Positions 11,930-20,634 of a DNA stretch of 64,000 bases are shown piece by piece (the first letter of the stretch is position 1; each line of letters starts with the position of its first letter). The notes under the pieces are model-generated. The model searched no databases. It was not told the DNA's origin and saw nothing but the letters and a program-made list of their open reading frames with translations. The position numbers were made by a program, and so were the translations under genes. This stretch comes from Thamnaconus septentrionalis (taxonomy: Eukaryota > Chordata > Actinopteri > Tetraodontiformes > Monacanthidae): NCBI GenBank assembly GCA_009823395.1, contig CM020509.1, forward strand, positions 7,286,001 to 7,350,000. Reading direction: 5' to 3'.

Positions 11930-14327
11930 AGAGGATCCAGGTGAGCACAAAATAAAAGCAGCTGATTCACAAACAGGAGGCGAGTCAAAGTTACATCGTC
12001 ACAATAATCATGACCTTTCTCCATAAGACAAAAAGGAGAAGAAGGCGGCGGACAAAGAGAACGAGCAGAGTGAAGACCAAGAGGAGGACGAGGATGGAGA
12101 GAGAGGGGAAGGAAGAGGAAAGGCAACCAGAGCGACCACACGCTTGGCATCTCGCCTGGAGGCCGAACGGTATTCAAAGAGCATCAAGACGTAGTTCTGC
12201 TCATCATCACAGGACCTGACAGATTGATTTTGATCATGAATTTATTTAAATATTCATTTGTATTTATTATAAATACAAATGAAAGCATTAGACTTTTTGT
12301 TTTACATCATTGGCCAGTTTATTGGATTTGATAGCCTTTGGTTATTTGAAACCCTTCAAATGAATGAGTATAATGAGTCCTAAAAAGGCAGAATCCAAAA
12401 AAATCGTTTGGACCTCATCACAGTCACACTGAGTCACACTGAGCAGATAGACAGACAGAAAAGTGTCAAATCCCCCCTCCCTTCCTCCTTCCCTCTAGCC
12501 CTCCCTCTGTCCCTCCCTCCACTTCACTGAGAGGCCGCTCTCATTGGTAGGCCAGAGTGGGAGGTGGTCGAGCTGTTGGCCAATAACGTGACAGTAGAAT
12601 TGAATAGAATAGGCTTTTACTGTCACAGTGACATGCACAACGCGATTAAAAAAAGCGCCAGACAGCCAGTGCATTACACTAAAAGAAACATTGGAAGTGC
12701 AACAACAGATACATAAGCAACACACACTACAGACTACAATCATCACACTAAAAACAGTAATTCCCTCTGTCATCCCAATTGCACCATCCCGCTACTGTGT
12801 CTATGTGTTGTGTTAGGGATTATTTTTTGTGGCATTTGTGGTGTTTTTGTGCATCGGCTTCAGCTTCAAACACCAAATTCCACTCTGGCTGGCAGGAGGA
12901 ATGATCGGCCCCTGGGCTGGGCTGCCATGATGTCAATCCTTTTTTTCTGTGATGTCCCATGTGATCTCACAATATAGCAAAAAAGCACAAAGCAGCTGGT
13001 TTGAGAGTGGAAGAAGAAAAAAAAACAAAATCAAAAGCAGCAACCGCAGATTCAGATTCTGGGCTCCACCTTCAAGTAAAATCATCAAGGCGCAGTGATG
13101 ATTTGATTTCCAAACTCGCATCAGGTACAAATGGTCAGAACGACTTGTTGCTTCATGTGTGTTTTTGTTGCTCCTCAGGAAAAAGCCCAGCAAACCGTCC
13201 ACCCGGGCCAGTCGGCAGGGGGGCAAAGAGGAGGCGGCGGCTTCCGCCAGCGCACGGTGAGTTTGCTGCGACTGGAAGCCAAAATGGCAAAACCTTGTGT
13301 GTAAAAAAAGTAGTTGTACAAAGTATCCCAAAGTTGCTCGTGCTTTACATTTTAAAGATGTACGTTAAAAAATCCAGGATAGGACTTTTATAATTACACT
13401 CACAAATGTGTTAAAAGGAAAGTAATTGTCAAATGGTGCATATTTTTTGTAATTATATTTAAGGTGGGTAAATCCATGCCTTAAAACTAACATTATCATT
13501 ATTATTATTATTATTATTACTATTATTACTACATATAAATCACTGGTTCTCAACTGTTCTCAACCCACTTTTTATTTCTCATAATGAAGTCGCAATCCAA
13601 ATTTATTCCCTAAAAATAAAAAAGCTAGACCAAAGCATGCCAATTAAATGAATTATTGAAATTATTGAATTGAATTGTGTGTCCTGCAATATATATTTTT
13701 TTTTAAAAAAAAGGGAAACTGCCCACAAAGCCGTGACCCCATCAAAACACGTCCGCGACCCATTTCTTCCCAACAGTTGAGAAACGCTGGTTTAAATGAA
13801 CAATAATTTAGCTGTATTTTATTTAGTAGTCAAGTCAGTGTCAGATTTATGATGTGAATGAATTCAATTATTTTGTTAATTTAGCTACAAGAGAAAAATG
13901 TAAAATAAAACTTTAATTGTTGGGCTTCTTGCTTTATTTCCTCTCACTTTAAATCCATTTTATCTTTCGTCTCCGTTCAATCGCCATTGTTGGAAAAACA
14001 CCGGAAAAGCCTTGGACGCTAAGAGTTGCATGTACTCACACGCGTTAATGCGCCTCTCCCAGCCATAACTCTTCAAAAACACATTTTTGTGCAGCACATT
14101 GAATGCGACGTGGCTGCAGATACGGGCTGACACTTGCGCCTTGTCTTCCTCCTGCAGCGGGACGAGGGGCCAGGCTGCGGCTGTGGCTGGCGGCGGCGGC
14201 GGCGACGACAATGACGACGGTGGCGGTGGCAAAGGGAGGCCGTAAAGTCGAGGCCAGCCCCCAAGCAGTGCGAACGCGAGGAGGCCAGAAGTCGGAGGAG
14301 CCGCCATCCAAGAGAGCCAAACGCTGA
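3580..14327 (+). CDS. bod1l1: Biorientation of chromosomes in cell division 1-like 1
   Basis: Homologue of BOD1L1, known to protect stalled replication forks together with RAD51 and SETD1A. Thirty exons were traced: 3580-3696, 3840-3964, 4043-4233, 4730-5215, 5323-5472, 5590-5747, 5886-5982, 6076-6202, 6315-6372, 6454-8190, 8341-8411, 8497-8854, 8941-9063, 9160-9203, 9287-9326, 9442-9509, 9597-9687, 9782-9840, 9929-10004, 10104-10150, 10268-10451, 10781-10878, 11004-11130, 11220-11272, 11358-11460, 11574-11650, 11793-11940, 12028-12169, 13179-13256, 14158-14327. Total is about 1,800 codons against about 3,050 in human, mainly because exon 10 is shorter. The block YVHKPFLYSRYYSDSDDE (exon 6) is diagnostic of the family. 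Two frame problems exist: a one-base shift in exon 10 near 7545-7570, and an early stop at 14243-14245 in the last exon while another frame runs on to 14327. Confidence 0.93.
5473..5589 (+). other. bod1l1: bod1l1 intron 5, stop-free and in frame
   Basis: This 117-nt intron is exactly 39 codons long and has no stop in the coding frame, so exons 5 and 6 also read as one open frame. Its donor is weak (GATG|GTTTCT, no purine at +3 and no G at +5) while the acceptor CTCACCAG is ordinary. The intron-encoded part is hydrophobic (FYFSFLFAK...FWLCFV), unlike the charged flanks, which argues that the intron is normally removed. Confidence 0.6.
6454..8190 (+). other. bod1l1: bod1l1 exon 10, large low-complexity exon with frameshift
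   Basis: The equivalent of the giant mammalian exon. It opens with the conserved block RNLSESTSSDERHRW and THAFILELEQGSQEALKQRS, passes through Lys/Glu/Ser-rich sequence, and ends with the family motif EREADMKMKEAALTLLSMD. The open frame changes by one base between about 7545 and 7570: the first frame stops at 7639-7641, while the frame from 7566 on reads EEKKTAREDKLEKSEK and stays open to the donor at 8191. The downstream frame is clearly genuine because it carries the conserved motif and fits the phase of the next exon. Confidence 0.85.
8566..8835 (+). repeat. bod1l1: Coding 15-bp minisatellite, 18 x AAAPE
   Basis: Eighteen uninterrupted copies of GCAGCAGCTCCTGAG within exon 12, each encoding Ala-Ala-Ala-Pro-Glu. 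The only variation is GCA or GCC at the second codon (in the 6th unit and in units 14-17) and GAA in the last unit. The near-identity points to recent expansion, so copy number is probably polymorphic. A shorter direct repeat (TSTSDE twice) sits just before it. Confidence 0.97.
10298..10327 (+). other. bod1l1: AT-hook 1 of bod1l1 (exon 21)
   Basis: Encodes KKPRRGRPPK, a canonical AT-hook with the RGRP core that inserts into the minor groove of AT-rich DNA. It is followed in the same exon by a Glu-rich stretch and a run of seven GCT alanine codons near 10430-10450. Confidence 0.85.
11835..11864 (+). other. bod1l1: AT-hook 2 of bod1l1 (exon 27)
   Basis: Encodes KPGRRGRPPK, a second AT-hook core. 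Like the first, it precedes a polyalanine tract in the same exon, so exons 21 and 27 look like diverged copies of one ancestral exon. Confidence 0.85.
11877..11930 (+). repeat. bod1l1: (GCT)n trinucleotide repeat encoding 18 alanines
   Basis: Seventeen GCT codons plus one GCA, uninterrupted, inside exon 27. On the minus strand it is a CAG-type repeat frame. Pure codon use marks it as an unstable microsatellite rather than a conserved structural tract. Confidence 0.97.
12170..13178 (+). other. bod1l1: bod1l1 intron 28
   Basis: No exon seen. It contains a near-pure pyrimidine tract at about 12471-12520 and a short direct repeat (GAGTCACACT) at about 12421-12440. If retained, the frame would stop eight codons into the intron, giving a shorter C-terminus. 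Confidence 0.55.
13491..13530. repeat. (ATT)n microsatellite
   Basis: Slightly interrupted ATT/TTA trinucleotide array in bod1l1 intron 29, directly before the hAT-like element. Confidence 0.9.
13541..13789. mobile_element. Short non-autonomous hAT-like element (MITE)
   Basis: A 249-bp element in bod1l1 intron 29. Its ends form terminal inverted repeats: CACTGGTTCTCAACTGTT at the left, and at the right AACAGTTGAGAAACGCTG, whose complement starts CAGCGTTTCTCAACTGTT. Flanking octamers ATATAAAT (13533-13540) and GTTTAAAT (13790-13797) match at 6 of 8 positions, as a decayed 8-bp hAT target duplication would. Inside, both ends carry the CGACCCA-type phrase typical of this repeat class. There is no transposase. 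Confidence 0.75.
14158..14327 (+). other. bod1l1: bod1l1 last exon with two competing frames
   Basis: The strong acceptor (CTTCCTCCTGCAG) at 14157 joins to exon 29 in a frame reading RGTRGQAAAVAGG then Gly/Asp-rich sequence and KGRP, stopping at 14243-14245. The neighbouring frame continues as KGGRKVEASPQAVRTRGG and ends SEEPPSKRAKR at 14327, a basic tail typical of a nuclear protein C-terminus. One extra G in the AAAGGGAGG run near 14231-14239 would connect the two. Which end is used cannot be settled from this sequence. Confidence 0.6.
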
Positions 14328-15320
14328 AGCTGCCCTCAGCACGCCGGTTCTTCTCGGCCCGGTCCAAGTCCAGACTTTGAGAGTTTTTAGTTTTAGTTTT
14401 TACAGCCAGGAGGACGTTGACAAGCTCCGAACTGCGTGGTGTAAAACCATCGATCCTCACGCTCGATCAGACGTTGTTCCTCCTCTTGAAGCCCATTTCA
14501 AGGCGGCGAGTGCAGCTCGGTCCGAGATCAAGACGTGAAATCAAGTTCGACCGCCTGCGATCCGCTAGAACGTAGAAAAGCACCAGCGTGAAGGCCATTT
14601 GTCTTCACTGTGGACTCCAGTATTCATTCTGTGAATGACATGAGGAGATGGATGCTTTTTTTAAAAAATGTTTTCTTTTTATTCCTAAAAGGGTTGGTAT
14701 TTTTTTTAATTCTTTTTTTAAAAGGCAGACGTGTTGAAAGTTTTAGTGTTGCCGACGGAGAAAACGTGACTGTATACGAAGAACTGAAACAACTGAAACG
14801 GCTTCTCCTCCATTGTTCCCCGCTCCCCCATGATTCTATTTAATGCAGTCTAGATATTTTTTTTACATTTTAGACATCATAATACATAGATATGAAGTTG
14901 GCTGATATTAGGGCCCACTTGTAACTGTCAGATTTTGTGTCATAAATGCAAAATAACTAAAGTGTTGCCTCTTTTCATTGTTCTTACAAAATCAAATTTT
15001 TTTTTTTTTTGGAATATAAAGTTTTTGATTTGTCGTATTTTCACTGCAGATTAACATGTAAAATTGCTTTTGTTGTCACAGCCGCCTTGCACAATCAGTT
15101 ATCCATTAAGTTTCAGAATCACCATTTTCATAAAACAAAACAAACAAATCACAAAGAGCCCTCTGTTTGCAGCCTCCCATGAAAAATGAGATTTACTTTC
15201 CTGCTAAAACTCATATTCAGTTGGACCGGCCATATGTTTGAAAGGGGACAAAAACAAGGTGGTCTCAGAGGGCGGAGCCAACAGCTGGCTCAGGGTGTGG
15301 TCACTAACCTGACCAAGTTA

Positions 15321-15375
15321 TCGGTGCTCCTTTGTGACATCATAAAGGGCTGATTTCCAACACTGGCTGTTGCAG
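15321..15375 (+). repeat. Dispersed repeat with TGACATCA core, copy 1
   Basis: Contains CTTTGTGACATCATAAAGGGC followed by TGATTTCCAA. The same phrase recurs at about 40876-40930 and 50426-50490 in the same orientation. The core TTTGTGA..TCACAAA is an imperfect palindrome. The family was not identified. Confidence 0.65.
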
Positions 15376-18295
15376 GACACATTTTCTGAAATGCAAAGCA
15401 AGCAAAAGAACTTGTGATGAGGAGTTCATCGGCAGCTTCGAGACACATTGCACTGAGAAAACGTACTTTAAACAAGATGGAACCTTTATAAGCGAGCGCG
15501 GCGGTTAAAATATGAGCTCATTCTGCGTTTCTGCTGATAAAAACCGGCAGGTTTACACTTCCTGAAGAAAAGCTAAACTTGCTTTCTCGGGTTGCGTGCG
15601 GCGCAGAATATACAGATTTTTATGAATTGGCCCGTATTCCGCCTCCCATGTTATCTCGTCCATGTGCTCGAAATGGATGTGCTGTCTGTGATGTGTGTGT
15701 ATATCCAGAGACGTTAACCAATCGCCCCGGAGGGCCGCGCAGAGCCGAGGACATTCCTGCCTTCTAATGGGGGATAAAACTGACAAACCCAGAAAGAAAT
15801 ATTCCGCCGTCATTAACGTGTGAGGAGGCTTAAATTGCCGCACCTGAACGCCACGCTCCAAAAAAAGTAGACTTTGTAAAGTAGGAGGTGGGGGTTGGGG
15901 GATGGGTTACGGGAAAGCCTCAGTTCCACTCTTGGACTTTTCCAGAGTGTTCCTGCTGACTCCTAGAAAGGTGCAGCTCTCAGGTATTTCCTGCCGCTGT
16001 AATCCAAGCCCTAAAATATTAAGCTCCCATTTAAAGGGGGTTTGGATGGCCGCTGGTTTATTCACCCGGGCCTGGCAGACAATCAGGGCTCCATTCAGTG
16101 GCCGGTGCCATCGGACTGCTCGGGACGTCGTTTCATTGTGGCCAATCAGCATTGTGTCGTTTCTCCCGTGTTGGGGGGGGGGATCGACATTTTGCTGTGT
16201 GTTAGTGTGATTTATTAGTGCTGCTGGGGGCGTGGGAGGGGCTGCAGGTTTGAGCTCGGCCGTGGTGGACCTCACATCAAGAGTGAGGATTTTGTGGAAA
16301 TACGAGATGAAATAAAATAAAATAAAAGTTTGTCAGAGTTGCAAAAAAGTTTTACATATATAGAGATATTTCCCCACAATTACCTCATTTTGTGCATCTG
16401 ACTAACTTGCAATCTCTCTTTCATCTGCACAGGGTGCAGCCACCCAAAGTGTTTGCTTCAAATATTTTCATTGAAAAATAAAAACAGAAATTCTGAGGTG
16501 AATAATAATTGATGGGTCCTAGTTTGCCCATGCTTGGTTTAAAGAATGTAGCCAAACGAGTTCATCAACACCACTTGGTTCAGTTGGATTGAAACTGGAT
16601 GCACGTTATTATAGTTTTTAAATTTAAGACAAATGCTCAAAAAAAGGAAGAAATGCATCAAGATGGAGCTGATGCAGGCAGCGGTCCAGCAGGCCGTCCA
16701 TCCGTCTGTCTGTCCTGCCACCAGCCAATAACTACCCCCCCACCCCCGTTCAGCCGCTCCTCTCAGAAGACATAAAAGTTAACAGGTGTTAAACGTCAGC
16801 AGCGTTTCTTGCGGCGGTGATGGAAATGAGCAGTGACAGGCGGCGGGGAGCGGGAGGGGGGAGACTGTTGGTTTGAGTTTCCATTCTCTTACCGCACCGA
16901 GCCCAGCGACCATCTCAGATAGGACCTCGGCATCTAAAGGCTGCAGCAAACACACACCGCAGGGCCGAATGTTTGCGTAGAGGGGATTTATGCTGTCATG
17001 TGCTGTCATGTGTTTTGTGTAAAAAGCAGTTTCATGAAAATGTATCTTCTTCTCCCCCCCGACCGTTTGATTCTTGGCTTCAGAGTTCGTTTGTCGTCGA
17101 CGGTCTTGTACCCTTTTGTTTTCTGTGCTCATTGGTTGCAGTTTTTATATAGTATGAGGATGATGATGACTGCTCTTTGGTCATTTTTTATTAATATGCA
17201 TTGGTGTGGTCTCAGGCACCAGCCCTGAAGCCTGACTGGCCATGCTGGGTGCCACCCTCAATACCCTAGAAGACAAGGCCATCTACTTGATTTTGATGAC
17301 ACCTTACGCTGTGCAGTAACTTTTACAGAAACATAATTTTCTGTTGTATTTATACACTTGACACTGCACCATTAGGCCCACTCAGGTAAAAAAAAAAAAA
17401 AAAAAGTGATAAACCCCTGGTAAAATACTCATCTTCTACTGATGGACAAAACAAGACATGCTGTTAAAATTCTTCTTGTCGTATATTCCTACATTACATT
17501 AGATTGACTGCCTTGAAATAGCCACCAGCTAATCAAAGTGCTGCTTCACATTTTGCCCTGTGAACTTGGGGCTCAGTGGCAACTCTGCCATTGTCAAACG
17601 CCTTCAGCGGAGGCTTTTCTCCGGGAGCTGCAGGCTGCAGCTGCAGCCTCTGACACCCGCTTCACACTCGGCTGAGAAAAGAGGCCCATAATATCTCAAG
17701 AATTTCTAAATGGCCCTTGAAGTTTTCAGAGCTGCGTCTCGTCGCCCAGTTTCAATAAGTGGCATTCTTTTTTTTCCCTTTTGTTTTGAACAAAGGAGTC
17801 AAAAGCAGCGAGACGGAGGGATGTGAAGCTTTGAGGGACGCCTGGAGTTGAGGCGAGTGAGTGAGGGAGACGAGGAGAAGGTCTGCTGGAGACCTGGAGC
17901 AGGAGACCTGCTGCATTATCTGCTGCGTGCCAGCGGGCGGCCTGGAGCTCGTTTGTCAGCACCGCGGGGGCTGAAAATAAACCGTAAATCACGCCTGCGC
18001 TATCTACACACATTAATTGGACTGTAACGGCAGGACGCCCCCTCCATCCCTCCCTCCGCACCTTCCCCTCACTTCTGCTGCAATCACTGGGATGTTTGGA
18101 ATAGCTGCGAGCAGACGGAGGAGCTTTCCCTGCTCTCGTCTCTCGCTTCCATTTACTGTATTAAGTGTTCGGTCCCAGGGGATCTTCCATTTAGTGCTGC
18201 ATCGCATGCAAGAGAGGGAAAAAAAACTGAAAAAAGAAAGGGTTTGGTGGTAACTTAGGAGGCTAAAAGTGTACTTAAAGTTGGCAGCCGTTGCG

Positions 18296-18323
18296 CCCCC
18301 CCCCGCCCCCGCCCCCACATCCC
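18296..18323 (-). other. C-rich block, G-quadruplex potential on minus strand
   Basis: C9-G-C5-G-C5-ACAT-CCC on the plus strand, giving four G tracts of three or more on the minus strand with short loops. This meets the usual G-quadruplex pattern. Confidence 0.6.
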
Positions 18324-18500
18324 TCCACTTTCTCCATGCTGGGGTTGATTAGGGGTGCCATCACGGTGGATCTGTGATTCGGTGAGAAATGTGAAGGGCA
18401 TTGTGGGAAAGCGTTTACCGTAAATGACTCTTGGCAGTCTCCTTGCGTGCATGCGCCGCTCCATGTGAACACAATTTGGCAGCTATTTTCACATAAGAAG

Positions 18501-18502
<2 letters not shown>

Positions 18503-18537
<35 letters not shown>

Positions 18538-18560
18538 TATGCAGCAAAATCCCCGTCACT

Positions 18561-18596
<36 letters not shown>
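18503..18596. repeat. Inverted (GT)n / (CA)n microsatellite pair
   Basis: Fifteen GT units at 18503-18532 and an (AC)n array at 18564-18596, separated by 31 nt. The two arrays are complementary, so the single strand can fold into a stem of about 30 bp. Confidence 0.95.
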
Positions 18597-18598
<2 letters not shown>

Positions 18599-20610
18599 GG
18601 CGTCATAAACGCACCTTGAGCAGCAGGAGGGAAACAGATGTTGTCGTGGCAACCATCGTGCTGCTGCATCAAGTGAGATTTCTGATGAAAACACGAGTGA
18701 GTGATTACAGTGAGTGACATGGTTGGGGAGGGGGGGAATAAAAAAGGCGGTTGGGGGCGGCGGTGTTAGTGGGGGAGATGTAATTGGCTAATACGCCGTT
18801 TAAGTTGATTCCTTTACTGGAAGGTTTGTGGCGACTTCGCCCCCGTGTTAAACTACGGGAGAGCAGACAAAGTGTCTGCGTCTATTACGGGGTCGTGTAA
18901 TTGTAGACCGACAAAGAATACGCAGCGTACCTTTTCCTGGCACGGCCATTATGTGGCGAGAGTCACAAGCGTTTCAAGGATTCCCAATGACTGCAGGTTC
19001 GGCTCCTGACCAGCAGGGGGAGACTCCTCTACTTTGAAACAGTCAAAGGTTAATTGTTGTCGAGAAAAGGTCTTTCATGTTGATTCCTTGGAGCTAAATA
19101 TTTCATTGATTTGTTTGCCCGAAAGAGGATTGTGGACTGAGTGCATTTTTATTTCTCAGGGGAATTTAATTTGATAATTTAAATTTGTTAGAAACTGTAA
19201 AAGTAAGGTTTAGACATATCAAAGTAAAAGAAATAATAAAAAAATCAAGTAATTTGTGAGTTAATAATTGGACATCATTGATTCCATCTACTGAACTATA
19301 AGGATGGGCTATATTTATATGTTTTCATCTGTTAAATTGGAAGTATTGACAATGAATCATGAGGCATGGAATTATCAATGTTATTAAAATTGCTACAAAA
19401 AAAATCTAAATTTAAAAAGTGCAGATTCTCTGTGATTCTCTTTAACTCATAAGAGTGACTAAATATTGTTGTCAGAAAAAATATGACTATAGCTTGGCTT
19501 GACTACAATAAGCAACAATCATGTTCTATTTTGCACCGTTTGCACTATTTCCTGCAATATAAATTATTTTAGTCCTTTTCCATTTCTACACTAGTTATTT
19601 CATGAGTTGTTGGCGTTTCACAGACGTCCTACTTGCAGCCACAAACTTGCACTTCACATTTGACAGAACCTTCTTCTTTGGCAAACACTCGCTGATGCTG
19701 AGCCAACGGAATCAGCGGGAAGAAATCAGACGAAAGTTTTCCTTTTCCCAACTGAATCACAGATTTCCAATCCTCACAACAAACACCCTGCAACCAAAAG
19801 TTGTTGTTGCAGTTGTCTGAATGGAGCGCCGAGCCGCTGTTTACATTTCCTGCCACTTGCTGCTACTTACTGCTTATTACTGCTCCTCACAGTGCGGTTA
19901 CCCAAACACAGAGCGACCAGCCGCGCTCTGCTCCGCATCACACTGATAGGCAACGCACACTGACCCACTTTGTTGGAGAATTGGCAGACGCCGTTATTTA
20001 TGTTCCATTTTTCCCAGGGTGAGGCCCGGCCAGCGCAGGGGTCAGCCGGGCCGCTTTTAGGACAAAAGAAAACAGAGTGTGCATAAGATGCCAGAGGGAC
20101 GCAGATAAAGAAAGTTGTGGTCTTTAAATACAAGAGCGGAGAAACTATATGCGATGGGCCGCTTGTGTACTGGCCTTGAGTGGAACGAGCAGTTTCTAAA
20201 GCAACAAGGACGGGTTGTGTGAAAATAACCAGATGTGTCAGTGGTTTGTGATCTCCCCCAACTGCTTGTGGTGGCAGGGAGCTTTTATTCTGAAGTTCTC
20301 GGACAAGCCTGAGACAATAACTGTCTTTTTTGGCCTTGGTTCTACAAACTAAGTGGTGGATTTTGTTCTTTCAAAAGCAACTAATCTTATATAAACAAAA
20401 TCAACATCAACAAGTAAAGACAATTGAGTGTAAAATATCTTTTTTCATCAGTCTGAAACGTCGACACAGCAGGTTGAAAAGTGTTTTTCTGGCTGACCCT
20501 CAGGTACCAGGTGTCATCCTGCAGAGATGTATTTTCAGTGGCCACTAGATGGTACAATTTGTGCACGCAAGGAGAAGGCTGCCCTGAGGCTGCATGAATA
20601 TTAAGTCAAT

Positions 20611-20634
20611 ATTATGATTAGGCCTAATCATAAT
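20611..20634. repeat. Perfect 24-bp palindrome
   Basis: Two 12-nt half-sites, ATTATGATTAGG and its exact complement, meeting at AGGCCT. ATGATTA words occur on both strands. It lies in AT-rich intergenic DNA about 2.4 kb upstream of nkx3.2. Confidence 0.9.

Larger units (their letters stand above)
8341..11940 (+). other. bod1l1: bod1l1 exons 11-27: alternating-phase acidic exon ladder
   Basis: Seventeen small exons separated by introns of roughly 75-330 nt. Apart from exon 13 (phase 1 to 1), they alternate strictly between class 1-0 (exons 11, 14, 16, 18, 20, 22, 24, 26; lengths 71, 44, 68, 59, 47, 98, 53, 77) and class 0-1 (exons 12, 15, 17, 19, 21, 23, 25, 27; lengths 358, 40, 91, 76, 184, 127, 103, 148). 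The encoded segments are Glu/Lys-rich and disordered. Some class 0-1 exons share the order basic patch, Ala-rich tract, then Glu-Pro or Asp-Pro at the end, as in exons 19 and 27. Confidence 0.8.

Noticed and set aside
14120..14157. Alternative acceptor at 14119 that would put the bod1l1 last exon in the SKRAKR frame
   Set aside because: It would add an unlikely YGLTLAPCLPP-type segment and ignores the much stronger CTTCCTCCTGCAG acceptor at 14157. A one-base error fits better.
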